From an uncultured Pelagibacteraceae bacterium (lineage in GTDB: Bacteria > Pseudomonadota > Alphaproteobacteria > Pelagibacterales > Pelagibacteraceae), in assembly GCA_902580275.1 (NCBI GenBank), contig CACHJZ010000001.1, forward strand, positions 124,001-188,000: a stretch of 64,000 nucleotides of DNA, written 5' to 3'. This document shows positions 18,267-27,215 of this stretch, in pieces (position 1 is the first letter of the stretch; every line of letters begins with the position of its first letter). The position numbers and the translations under genes were made by a program. The notes under the pieces were generated by a model, which worked only from the letters and a program-made list of their open reading frames with translations, was not told the DNA's origin and made no database searches.

Positions 18267-19352
18267 TTATTTTGGGTCTAAAGCTCTTGCATCCGTTGAG
18301 TTCCAACTAATATTAATCGTATTCCCAAGTTTGATATCTATATTTTGTGAACTATTTGGAACTTTTAAAATAAAATCGGAATTTCCAAGAACCTTAAGTC
18401 TTACACGGGTATGATCACCATGATAAATCACTTCCTCAATTTTTCCCTTATAATTATTATCCATTTTTTGAGATGGGTTAATAAGAGCTCTTTCAGGTCT
18501 TATAGAAACAGTAGTTTTATCACCTTTTGATTTAACATTTATTGGATTAGCTACTATTTCACCTTCTTTTAATTTAACTTTGCATTTTCCATTAGAAATA
18601 TCCGATACTTCACCCTGGAAAGTATTATTTTCCCCAATAAATTCTGCTACAAAAGAATTCACTGGTTCTTCATATAATTTGTCAGGTGATGAAAGTTGTT
18701 GAACTTTACCATCATTAAAAACAGCGATTCTGTTTGACATAGTTAATGCTTCACCCTGATCGTGGGTAACATAAACTACAGTAACTCCGATACTTTCATG
18801 AATATGTTTAATCTCATACTGCATGCTTTCTCTCAAATTTTTATCTAAAGCGCCTAATGGCTCATCCATTAAAACAACAGCCGGGTCAAAAACTAATGCA
18901 CGAGCTACAGCAACCCTTTGTTGTTGTCCACCTGATAATTGCCCTGGCATTCTGTTTTCAAAACCAGTTAGAGAAACCATAGACAGTGCTTTATCAACTT
19001 TTTTATCTATCTCGTCTTTTGAAACTTTTCTTACTTTTAAAGGGAAAGCTAAATTTTCATAAACAGTCATGTGTGGAAACAGTGCATAATTTTGAAATAC
19101 CATTCCAATTCCTCTTTTGTGTGGAGGAATATTTGAAATAGGATTTGAGTCTAAGTAAATTTCTCCATTTGTTGGAGTTTCAAAACCAGCTAACATCATT
19201 AGACAAGTTGTCTTTCCAGAGCCAGATGGTCCAAGCATTGTTATAAATTCACCTTCTGAAATGTCTAAGTTAAGATCTTTAACAACTAAAACTTTGCCAT
19301 CATAACTTTTATCAACTTTATCAAATTTGACGAATTCTGAATTCTTAGACAT
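18267..19352 (-). CDS. Polyamine-type ABC transporter ATP-binding protein (PotA-like)
   Basis: 361 aa. The ATPase domain has Walker A GPSGSGKTTCLMMLAG (about residues 42-57), signature LSGGQQQRVAVARALVF and Walker B AVVLMDEPLGALDKN. A C-terminal TOBE-type regulatory domain follows from about residue 240 (VSIRPERALINP). It is 38 bp downstream of the ectoine-hydrolase-like gene on the same strand and 128 bp upstream of the binding-protein gene, where a separate promoter could lie. Confidence 0.92.
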   Translation of the reverse strand: MSKNSEFVKFDKVDKSYDGKVLVVKDLNLDISEGEFITMLGPSGSGKTTCLMMLAGFETPTNGEIYLDSNPISNIPPHKRGIGMVFQNYALFPHMTVYENLAFPLKVRKVSKDEIDKKVDKALSMVSLTGFENRMPGQLSGGQQQRVAVARALVFDPAVVLMDEPLGALDKNLRESMQYEIKHIHESIGVTVVYVTHDQGEALTMSNRIAVFNDGKVQQLSSPDKLYEEPVNSFVAEFIGENNTFQGEVSDISNGKCKVKLKEGEIVANPINVKSKGDKTTVSIRPERALINPSQKMDNNYKGKIEEVIYHGDHTRVRLKVLGNSDFILKVPNSSQNIDIKLGNTINISWNSTDARALDPK

Positions 19353-19390
19353 AAGCGTGTTTTAAAACATTTGTGTGATGTTTTTTCAAG

Positions 19391-20557
19391 TTATTTTATA
19401 TGCAAGTCTTTGGGGAAATTACAAAATAACTCACTTCCTTTGTCTGTAATTCTTACAGACTCTGATGCTTCAACACCCCAATCCCCAAATTGCATTACAG
19501 CAATCATATGAAAACAAACATTTGGTTTTAGAATAGTTTTATCACCTTTATAAATATTTAAAGTATGTTCACCCCAATCTGGGGGATATCCAATTCCAAT
19601 TGAATATCCTGTTCTAGACTCTTTTTTAATATTATATTTATCAAGAACCCCCCAAAATTTTTGAGCCACATCATCTGCTGTGTTTCCAGGTTTTGCTGCA
19701 GATATTCCTTCATTCAAGGCTTCGTTTGTAGCTTTCATTGCATCTATTTTTTTTTGCTCTGGTTTTCCAAGATGGACTGTTCGTGCCATTGGACAATGAT
19801 ACCTTTTGGTTACTCCAGATAATTCAACAACAGTCGCCTCTCCTTTTACAAATTTCTCATCTGTAGCCGTTAAATGTGATGCGGATGTGCCTTTGCCTGT
19901 GGGTAATAAAACAGCAATACTTGCATATTCTCCACCAATTTCTGGAGTTCCTCTAAATAAAGCTCTTTGAATTTCTGCTACTGCATCACACTGTCTTACT
20001 CCAGGATTTATACTATTCATTGCAACTTTCATTGCATTTACAGAAATCTTTGCAGCTCCTTTCATTAGATTTATTTCTGCATCTGACTTTATTAATCTTA
20101 CCCAATTAACTAGTCTTTTAGAGTCTTTAATGTTTGCATTTGGTAATCCTTGTTTTAACTTTTCGTAACAAAATGCAGTAAAGTAATGACTATCCATTTC
20201 GACACCAATATTTGATTTTTCCCATTTTCTTTCTTTAATAAAATCGATTAATGCATCGTATGGGTGTGTTGGCCATGTATGAATATACTTTTCTTTATAA
20301 ACTATAATATTTTCCTTTTTTAAATATGTCTTAATATAAGCGCCTCCAGCATCTTGGGCCCTAACAAAACAAATCGGCTCTTCTAGATCAACATGGACAA
20401 GTACACATTGAGAATAATAAAAAGACCATGCATCATATCCAGTAAGATAATTCATATTATTGGTATCTTGGGATATTAGTAGTTCTATGCCTTTTTGTTG
20501 CATAGATTGTTTTGTTTTTTTTAATCTTTCTTTATATTCATCTTTTGTAAAGGACAT
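19391..20557 (-). CDS. doeA: M24 (pita-bread) family hydrolase, ectoine-hydrolase type (DoeA/EutD)
   Basis: 388 aa with a creatinase-type N-domain (NNMNYLTGYDAWSFYYSQCV) and a pita-bread C-domain. RYHCPMARTVHLG, RTGYSIGIGYPPDWGEHTL and the final DWGVEASESVRIT agree with the DoeA/EutD group, which opens the ring of ectoine to N-acetyl-diaminobutyrate. The usual pair of metal-binding aspartates is not evident, as in creatinase-like members. DMSP lyase DddP is also an M24 protein, but its metal-ligand set is not visible here. It lies 2 bp after an EutA-like gene, which supports the ectoine-type assignment. Confidence 0.65.
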   Translation of the reverse strand: MSFTKDEYKERLKKTKQSMQQKGIELLISQDTNNMNYLTGYDAWSFYYSQCVLVHVDLEEPICFVRAQDAGGAYIKTYLKKENIIVYKEKYIHTWPTHPYDALIDFIKERKWEKSNIGVEMDSHYFTAFCYEKLKQGLPNANIKDSKRLVNWVRLIKSDAEINLMKGAAKISVNAMKVAMNSINPGVRQCDAVAEIQRALFRGTPEIGGEYASIAVLLPTGKGTSASHLTATDEKFVKGEATVVELSGVTKRYHCPMARTVHLGKPEQKKIDAMKATNEALNEGISAAKPGNTADDVAQKFWGVLDKYNIKKESRTGYSIGIGYPPDWGEHTLNIYKGDKTILKPNVCFHMIAVMQFGDWGVEASESVRITDKGSELFCNFPKDLHIK

Positions 20558-20559
20558 GA

Positions 20560-21306
20560 TTAATTTGAATTAAATAACTTTCCAAAACCAGATATAGAAT
20601 TATTTTGTCCAATCTTTTCTAACGTATCCCAAATTAAAACTTGATTGCTAGAAAGAACAAATTTATTTAGGTTATTTTCGAGTTTTTGAATAATTTGAAG
20701 AACTGGGAGAGCCGTACACGAAATAAATATTGCATCAGCATCTCCATGATCCATATTCGTTAAAACTTCATACAAAAAATCTGGATCTACTTTCCAAATA
20801 TCACTATCAGAATCAATATCTAAATATGAATTTGATGTTACTTGAAATTTCTCATCCTTGAAAAAAGAGACAACCTGATTATTCAATTTTTGGGGATAAG
20901 GAGTAAAAATAGAAATTTTTTTAATATTCAATTTTTTTAATGCAGCTATAGCTGCAGTACTTGGAGTTGTAACTTTTGATGAAGGTTTTGCATTTTTTAT
21001 CTTTTTTTCAATAGTTTCATAACCGCTTGCAATTGTTCCAGATGTACAACCATAAACAACACAATCGATTTTCTCGTTTGGCAAAATATCATTCGTGACA
21101 TTTGTAAGATCTTCTGACATTTTAATTAAATTTTCTTTAGTTAAAGGGTCGTATGTCTTTATACGATTAACAAAAAAATCTATATCTTTATCTTTGATGA
21201 CATCTGCAAAATCTTTTTCAATTATAAAATCTGAGGCTAAAGCAATCAAACCAATCCTAGGGTTTGTTTTTTTTGAAAATTTCGGATCAATTTTTTTTAA
21301 ATTCAT
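20560..21306 (-). CDS. Asp/Glu racemase-fold protein (EutA / maleate isomerase-like)
   Basis: 248 aa. Two active-site-type cysteines are seen in VVYGCTSGTIASG (about residues 82-94) and FISCTALPVLQ (about 194-204), as in aspartate racemase, maleate isomerase and arylmalonate decarboxylase relatives. The start PRIGLIALASDFIIEKDF resembles EutA of ectoine-utilisation operons, whose biochemical role is not settled. It is translationally linked to its neighbours: 20-bp overlap with acetoacetyl-CoA synthetase and 2 bp to the DoeA-like gene. EutB and EutC are not found next to it. Confidence 0.7.
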   Translation of the reverse strand: MNLKKIDPKFSKKTNPRIGLIALASDFIIEKDFADVIKDKDIDFFVNRIKTYDPLTKENLIKMSEDLTNVTNDILPNEKIDCVVYGCTSGTIASGYETIEKKIKNAKPSSKVTTPSTAAIAALKKLNIKKISIFTPYPQKLNNQVVSFFKDEKFQVTSNSYLDIDSDSDIWKVDPDFLYEVLTNMDHGDADAIFISCTALPVLQIIQKLENNLNKFVLSSNQVLIWDTLEKIGQNNSISGFGKLFNSN

Positions 21307-23248
21307 ATAATTCTTTTATTTGTGTATATTCCTCTAAAACTTCAGGATTTGCCAGCGCTTCTTTATTTTTAATTGTGTTACCTTCTATTATATTTTTCAC
21401 CGCTAATTCGACAATTTTTCCATTTTTGGTTCTAGGAATGTCGTTTACTTTAAATATTTTATTTGGAACATGTCTTGGTGAAGCATTTATTCTAATCTGT
21501 TGTTTAATTTTTTTTATTAATTCATCATTTAGTATCACCCCGTTATTAAGGATAACAAATAAAATTATTCTGATATCATTATCCCAAGATTGACCCACAA
21601 CAATCGACTCTTTTATTTCTTTAAATTTTTCTACTTCGGAATATATTTCTGCTGTGCCCAGTCTTACACCGCCAGGATTTAAAGTGGCATCTGATCTACC
21701 ATAAATTAAAAACCCACCTGAATTTTTTATCTCTCCATAGTCTCCATGATGCCAAATATTTTTATATCGGTTAAAGTAAGCATTTTGAAATTTTTTATTA
21801 TTTTTATCATTCCAAAACTTTGTTGGCATTGAAGGAAATGGAGTTTTACAAACCAGCTCTCCCTTTATATTCTTTACTGATTTACCGCTTTCATTAAAAA
21901 TATCCACATCCATTCCTAAACCTTTTGATTGTATTTCTCCTGAAATTACAGATTTATAAATATTTCCAAGTACGAAACATGAAACTAAATCTGTACCACC
22001 AGAAATTGATGCAAGATGAACATCTTTTTTAATTTTTTTATATACATATTCAAATCCTTCTTTTGATAAGGGAGATCCAGTCGAACATATTGTATTTAGT
22101 TTTTTTAAATCAAAATTGTTTGAAATATTACTTTTTTTTAAAGCATCTATATATTTTGCACTTACGCCAAAAAGTGTGATTTTTTCTTTACTAACAATTT
22201 TTAATAGTAAATCTTTTTGTTTAAACATTGGAAATCCATCGAATAAAACGATAGACGCTTTAGAACTTAGACAGGTTACTAACCAGTTCCACATCATCCA
22301 TCCACATGTTGTAAAATAAAAAATATTATCATTTTCTTTTATATTTGAATGAAGCTGATGCTCTTTTAAATGCTGTAACAGTATACCACCTGATCTGTGG
22401 CATATGCATTTAGGTTTACCAGTCGTTCCACTTGAGTAAAGAATAGCAAGTTCAGTATTAAAATTAAATTTTTTAAAATTAATTGAAGATGAGGAATATC
22501 TTTCGATTTCTTTCCAGAATTTAAATTTTATACCTTTAGATTTTTTAAAATTTAGATATTTTTTTCCAGGGTAATTAATTACTAAAATATGTTTAATTGA
22601 CTTTATTCTTTTTAATATATCTGGAAGTCTTTCAATAACATTGATTTCTTTTCCGTTATAATAATATCTATCACAAATAATTAAAATTTTTGGCTTTATT
22701 TGAGCAAACCTTTCAATCAGACCATTTAAACCAAAATCTGGAGAACAAGATGACCATATTGCCCCAATTGCAGAAGTAGCAACAAAGCTTTCAACAGTTT
22801 GAATTATATTTGGTAAGTATGCAGACACTCTATCACCTTTTTTAATACCTATTTTATTAAAATATGAAATTATCTTGCTCACATTTTGATTTAACTGAAA
22901 CCATGATCTTTCTTCTCTAAACCCATTTTCACTTATGAATGTGATAGCTTTTGAATTATCACTTTTGACTAAGATGTTTTCTGCGAAGTTTAATTTGTAG
23001 TCAGTTAAAAATAAATTTTTATAAAAAATTTTTGAATTTTTAATTTTATTTTTTCCTTTAAGTCCCTTAACTTTACAGAAATCCCAAATACTGTCCCAAA
23101 AATTTTCTTTATATTTTATACTCCAATTAAATATTTTATCGTAATTACTTTTGAAATTAAGATTATATTTATCTTTTATGAATTTTTCATACTGCTTCAA
23201 ATTTGAATTCAAAATTTGATTTTTTGATGCTCGCCACAATTTTCTCAT
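21287..23248 (-). CDS. aacS: Acetoacetyl-CoA synthetase
   Basis: 653-aa adenylate-forming enzyme. The N-terminus MRKLWRASKNQILNSNLKQY and the WSIKYKENFWDSIWDF segment are typical of acetoacetate-CoA ligases. The AMP-binding P-loop is ILYSSGTTGKPKCICH (about residues 270-285). Later come SGGTDLVSCFVLG, HGDYGEIKNSGGFLIYGRSDATLNPGGVR (in parts) and the C-terminal lysine region PRTKNGKIVE. It activates acetoacetate with ATP and CoA; a thiolase (13719-14843) could then split the product to acetyl-CoA. It is the first gene of the minus-strand cluster and diverges from livK. Confidence 0.92.
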   Translation of the reverse strand: MRKLWRASKNQILNSNLKQYEKFIKDKYNLNFKSNYDKIFNWSIKYKENFWDSIWDFCKVKGLKGKNKIKNSKIFYKNLFLTDYKLNFAENILVKSDNSKAITFISENGFREERSWFQLNQNVSKIISYFNKIGIKKGDRVSAYLPNIIQTVESFVATSAIGAIWSSCSPDFGLNGLIERFAQIKPKILIICDRYYYNGKEINVIERLPDILKRIKSIKHILVINYPGKKYLNFKKSKGIKFKFWKEIERYSSSSINFKKFNFNTELAILYSSGTTGKPKCICHRSGGILLQHLKEHQLHSNIKENDNIFYFTTCGWMMWNWLVTCLSSKASIVLFDGFPMFKQKDLLLKIVSKEKITLFGVSAKYIDALKKSNISNNFDLKKLNTICSTGSPLSKEGFEYVYKKIKKDVHLASISGGTDLVSCFVLGNIYKSVISGEIQSKGLGMDVDIFNESGKSVKNIKGELVCKTPFPSMPTKFWNDKNNKKFQNAYFNRYKNIWHHGDYGEIKNSGGFLIYGRSDATLNPGGVRLGTAEIYSEVEKFKEIKESIVVGQSWDNDIRIILFVILNNGVILNDELIKKIKQQIRINASPRHVPNKIFKVNDIPRTKNGKIVELAVKNIIEGNTIKNKEALANPEVLEEYTQIKELYEFKKN

Positions 23249-23378
23249 GTTTAAAGTTTCTTTTTTGGATAAAATAGCAGCATTTTCCCATCAAAATATA
23301 TAATAATTTTAATGTTGAAAATTAAATTTAATCGTCCTTAAATCGACTTTTTATAAATACTAACAAATTAGAGGAAAA

Positions 23379-24569
23379 ATGAGAAAATTAATAATTGCTG
23401 TATTTTTATTTGTATCTTCTATGGTCACAAATTCTAATGCAGATGGACACGGAATTAAAATGGGTATTATTTTAGGTTTCACTGGTCCAATTGAATCACT
23501 TACACCTGCAATGGCAGCATCTGCAGAACTTGCTTTCAAAGAAGCTTCTGACTCAGGCTCATTACTTGGTGGTAAAAAAATTTCAGTAACAAGAGCGGAC
23601 TCGACTTGTGTGGACTCTGCTGCAGCTGTTACAGCCGCAGAAGGATTAGTTTCTGGTGGAGCTGTTGCAATTATGGGAGCAGATTGTTCAGGAGTCACTG
23701 GAGCAATTGCAGAAAAAGTTGCTGTACCAAATGGAGTTGTTATGATTTCACCATCAGCTACATCTCCAGGACTAACAGATATTAATGATAGGGGTTATTT
23801 TTTTAGAACTGCTCCATCAGATGCAAGAGGAGGACAAATTCTTGCGGATATAACTAAAGATAGAGGAGTTAAAAGCGTTGCAATAACTTATACAAATAAC
23901 GACTATGGAAAAGGACTTGCAGATGTATATTCAGCTGCAGTTAAAGCTCATGGTATTAAAGTAACAACAGTTGCAGCTCACGAAGATGGTAAAGCAGATT
24001 ATTCATCTGAAGTAGCAACATTAGCTTCTGCAGGTGGAGACGCTGTTGCAGTTATTGGATATCTTGATCAAGGTGGAAAAGGTATTATTCAAGGATCTTT
24101 AGATTCAGGCGCGTTTGATAAATTTATTTTATCTGATGGTATGATTGGAGACTCTCTTACAGACTCTTTTGGTAAAGCTCTAAATAAATCATTTGGATCT
24201 ATACCTGGATCAACTGGAAAAGGTGCTGGAGTATTTGCTAAAGTAGCTAAGTCAGCTGGCATTGACTCATCAGGACCATATACAGGGGAATCTTATGATG
24301 CAGCTGCATTAATTACACTTGCCATGCAAGCTGGTGGTAAAGCAGACAGAAATACTATTCAAAAAAATGTAATGTCTGTTGCGAATGCACCTGGAACAAA
24401 AATTTACCCAGGCCAACTTAAAAAGGCTCTTGATTTACTAGCTAAAGGAAAAGCTGTAAATTATGAAGGAGCAACAGGAGTAGAATTTACTGATGTTGGT
24501 GAAGCTTTTGGTTCTTTCTTAGAGAAAGAAATTAAAGGTGGTAAGTTTAAAACTAAAAAACAAAGATAA
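23379..24569 (+). CDS. livK: Branched-chain amino-acid-type ABC substrate-binding protein
   Basis: 396 aa with a signal peptide (MRKLIIAVFLFVSSMVTNSN, cleavage near NADG). The periplasmic-binding fold type I starts MGIILGFTGPIESLTPAMA. PSATSPGLTDINDRGYFFRT and NNDYGKGLADVY are typical of LivJ/LivK relatives. A GAGG ribosome site precedes the ATG. It is on the opposite strand from livMHFG and separated from them by an MFS gene, yet is the only binding protein of this type in the window. Ligand: amino acids, amides or urea are all possible. Confidence 0.9.
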   Translation: MRKLIIAVFLFVSSMVTNSNADGHGIKMGIILGFTGPIESLTPAMAASAELAFKEASDSGSLLGGKKISVTRADSTCVDSAAAVTAAEGLVSGGAVAIMGADCSGVTGAIAEKVAVPNGVVMISPSATSPGLTDINDRGYFFRTAPSDARGGQILADITKDRGVKSVAITYTNNDYGKGLADVYSAAVKAHGIKVTTVAAHEDGKADYSSEVATLASAGGDAVAVIGYLDQGGKGIIQGSLDSGAFDKFILSDGMIGDSLTDSFGKALNKSFGSIPGSTGKGAGVFAKVAKSAGIDSSGPYTGESYDAAALITLAMQAGGKADRNTIQKNVMSVANAPGTKIYPGQLKKALDLLAKGKAVNYEGATGVEFTDVGEAFGSFLEKEIKGGKFKTKKQR

Positions 24570-24580
24570 TTTTATTTTTA

Positions 24581-24610
24581 AAACCCTAGCGTTTTATTAC
24601 GCTAGGGTTT
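24581..24610. terminator. Bidirectional rho-independent terminator
   Basis: Perfect 11-bp stem AAACCCTAGCG / CGCTAGGGTTT with an 8-nt AT loop, T-rich on both flanks. It lies between the convergent livK and MFS genes, and the MFS stop codon is inside the stem. It should stop transcription from both sides. Confidence 0.85.
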
Positions 24611-25770
24611 TGTTTATTTGATATATCAGCTCTTATACTCGCTAATATAATTAATATCATAAAAGGAATACAAATTAAGTTCATTATCTTCCAGCTTGTT
24701 AAAGCAATAAATACTCCTGCTGATAAACTGCCTAATGCATGAACTGAGTAAACAATAAAATCATTTAAACCCTGTGCTTTATATTTTTCTTTTTCTTCGT
24801 ATGTAAGCACAAGCAAACTTGTACCTGATATAAATAAAAAATTCCAACCTATACCTAAAAAAATAAGAGCAAACAAATAATTAAAAAAAGTTTGATCAAA
24901 AATACTTATAAACGAAGTAATACTGTAAAAAAATATACCAATATAGATTACATTACTATGGCCTATTTTTTTAATTAGATATCCTGTTACAAGTGATGGC
25001 AAAAACATTGAGGCAACATGAAACTGAATTACAATACCTGTTTTACTTAAACTCATTTTTTCCATAACATGCATACTTATAGGTGTTGCTGTCATTAAAA
25101 AAGTCATTATTGCATATCCAAATGCTGATGCTGCTAGCGCTTGAATAAATCTTGGTTGAGAAATTAATTCTAAATAACTTCTTCCAGTATAATTAATATT
25201 TTCTTTATTAATTGTTTTGCTTTCATAAAACAAAAAAAGAATTGTGGGTATAAATGTTAAAACTGCTAAAGATAAATATGACCCTACGTAAAGATTTTCG
25301 CTAACTAAATCTTTCGAATAGTTGGCCAAACTTGGCCCTAAAAAAGCTGAGATGATACCTCCAAACAATAGTATCGAAACCGCTTTTGGAGCCATATTTT
25401 TTGCGACACTTTCTGCGGCAGCAAAACGATATTGATGAGTAAAGGCCATTCCAATACCTATAAAAAAGTTAGCAAAACAAAAAATATAAAAATTCTGATT
25501 AAATATTGAATAAGCTGCCAAAATTGAAAATAATGCATTACCAATTGATGCATAAATAAAACCAAGTTTTCTTCCGACTAAACTCATAATTTTTGTAGCC
25601 ACAATTGCGCCAATAGCTATTCCAACAACAGAGATTGACATAGGTAAAGTCGATAATGATTTCATAGGGCTTATTTGAGATCCTATAATTCCACTTAAAA
25701 AAACAGTAACTGGAGCTGCAGTAAAACTAAAAATTTGACTTAATGTTAATAAAATAAGATTTTTATTCAT
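24586..25770 (-). CDS. MFS transporter
   Basis: 394 aa, about 12 hydrophobic helices. The loop after TM2 reads GRKLGFIYAS, a degenerate form of the MFS GxxxDRxGR loop. No substrate can be named. The start at 25770 overlaps the stop of a 23-aa hydrophobic ORF (TAATG), and an AGGAG site lies within that ORF. The gene is downstream of livMHFG on the same strand, so it may be co-transcribed with them. Confidence 0.85.
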   Translation of the reverse strand: MNKNLILLTLSQIFSFTAAPVTVFLSGIIGSQISPMKSLSTLPMSISVVGIAIGAIVATKIMSLVGRKLGFIYASIGNALFSILAAYSIFNQNFYIFCFANFFIGIGMAFTHQYRFAAAESVAKNMAPKAVSILLFGGIISAFLGPSLANYSKDLVSENLYVGSYLSLAVLTFIPTILFLFYESKTINKENINYTGRSYLELISQPRFIQALAASAFGYAIMTFLMTATPISMHVMEKMSLSKTGIVIQFHVASMFLPSLVTGYLIKKIGHSNVIYIGIFFYSITSFISIFDQTFFNYLFALIFLGIGWNFLFISGTSLLVLTYEEKEKYKAQGLNDFIVYSVHALGSLSAGVFIALTSWKIMNLICIPFMILIILASIRADISNKQNPSVIKR

Positions 25771-25841
25771 TAAAATATGTATTTGTCTCCTAAATAAATA
25801 ATAATCCCTATTGCAATGCCTGTTAGAATGTAAAAAAACAT
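25770..25841 (-). CDS. Possible 23-aa single-helix membrane peptide
   Basis: ATG at 25841, TAA overlapping the ATG of the MFS gene (TAATG). The product starts MFFYILTGIAIGIIIYLG and ends DKYIF: one hydrophobic segment followed by a charged turn. It sits 3 bp after the livM stop, filling the whole livM-MFS gap. The AGGAG inside it would serve the MFS start. Its own ribosome site is weak, so it may be translated by coupling from livM or be only a leader for the MFS gene. Confidence 0.4.
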   Translation of the reverse strand: MFFYILTGIAIGIIIYLGDKYIF

Positions 25842-25844
25842 AAT

Positions 25845-27215
25845 TTATTTAATATTTATTTTCTCTGGTATTAATCCTTTAGGACGGTATCTCATTATAA
25901 TCAAAAGTCCAATTCCAACTAGTAAAAATCTAAAATATGCAGCGCTTTGAATTAAATGTTGTTTAACTGCATTAGTTTCTTCCATGTGTGCAGTAAAAAA
26001 ATTTATAAAAAATAAAGCGATTGGTGCAGCCTCTACCCATAAAAACCAAACAACAAAACCTCCAAGAATTGCGCCAAAATTATTTCCAGTTCCACCAACA
26101 ATTACCATTACCCATATTACAAATGTGTATCTCATTGGTCTATAACTGCCTGGTGTAAATAAGCCGTCATTTGTCACCATCATAGCGCCAGCTATTCCAA
26201 CTATTGCTGAACCCAAAATAAATATTAATAAATGTTCTTTAACAACATTTTTTCCCATTGCATTTGCAGCCACTTCATTATCTCTAATAGCCCTCATCTT
26301 TCTTCCCCAAGGTGAATACAATGCTTTTTGAGTAAGAATTAATAAAATTATTACAACAGTCAAAAAAAGACCTGCAAGACACAATTTTACATAAACTGAA
26401 GATGCATCAATAACTAATTGATTTAAAACATCTTGTCTTTCGGACAAAGAGGTAATTAAATCTAATTTTTTTGAATGAAATTGTTCTACAAGATCTATAA
26501 ACCATGTTGCGCCTTGTAAATCAACTTCGTAAGGAACTGGTCTTTTTAAACCAATAACATTTTTTACACCTCTTGCTAACCAATCTTCATGTTTAATTAT
26601 TGAAACTATAATTTCAGCTATAAGTAAAGTTGCTATCGCTAAATAGTCTGCTCTTAATCCAAGTGCAATTTTACCGACTATGAAAGCTATACCTGCAGCA
26701 AATAAACCACCAACTATCCATGAGAAAATTATTGGTAAACCTAATCCACCAAGAAACCCTGTTTTGGCTGGGTCAACAGCTTCTATATTTTCAATTGCTG
26801 GGCCAGAAATATATCTTATGATTACAAAACCTATAATAATAATTGCAGCAACTATATAATTTCTTTTTTTTGAATTTTCGAATTTTCTCAGAACTGTACG
26901 GATTATATAAACACCAGATATTATTAGAATTAAAGAAACAACCATACCCGATCCCCCAGCTTTCCAAGCTTCTTTTACAGGTGGTACATTTACTAAAACT
27001 GCGGCCAACCCTCCTAGAGCGGTGTAACCCATAATTCCAAAATTAATTAGGCCGGCATAACCCCATTGAATATTTGCCCCTATTGTCATTACAGCAGATA
27101 TTAGACAATAGTTTAAAATTGTAAGAGCTATAGTCCAAGACTGGAGTACTCCAACAGCAATGATCAATAGTGTCATTATTGAATAGGCAGCAATAATATT
27201 TTTGTGTTGCATCAT
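25845..27215 (-). CDS. livM: Branched-chain amino-acid-type ABC permease (LivM)
   Basis: 456 aa, longer than many LivM proteins. It has a hydrophobic core with the LivM segment YLAIATLLIAEIIVSIIKHE, then a polar insertion of about 70 residues (including RPVPYEVDLQGATWFIDLVE) before the EAA-like region ALYSPWGRKMRAIRDNEVAA. A second insertion near residues 110-160 holds extra helices. It overlaps livH by 4 bp. The insertions should lie outside the membrane core and may be lineage-specific. Confidence 0.88.
   Translation of the reverse strand: MMQHKNIIAAYSIMTLLIIAVGVLQSWTIALTILNYCLISAVMTIGANIQWGYAGLINFGIMGYTALGGLAAVLVNVPPVKEAWKAGGSGMVVSLILIISGVYIIRTVLRKFENSKKRNYIVAAIIIIGFVIIRYISGPAIENIEAVDPAKTGFLGGLGLPIIFSWIVGGLFAAGIAFIVGKIALGLRADYLAIATLLIAEIIVSIIKHEDWLARGVKNVIGLKRPVPYEVDLQGATWFIDLVEQFHSKKLDLITSLSERQDVLNQLVIDASSVYVKLCLAGLFLTVVIILLILTQKALYSPWGRKMRAIRDNEVAANAMGKNVVKEHLLIFILGSAIVGIAGAMMVTNDGLFTPGSYRPMRYTFVIWVMVIVGGTGNNFGAILGGFVVWFLWVEAAPIALFFINFFTAHMEETNAVKQHLIQSAAYFRFLLVGIGLLIIMRYRPKGLIPEKINIK

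Noticed and set aside
19391..20557. DMSP lyase DddP as identity of the M24 protein
   Set aside because: The metal-ligand pattern of DddP is not visible, and motifs plus the EutA-like neighbour fit DoeA better.
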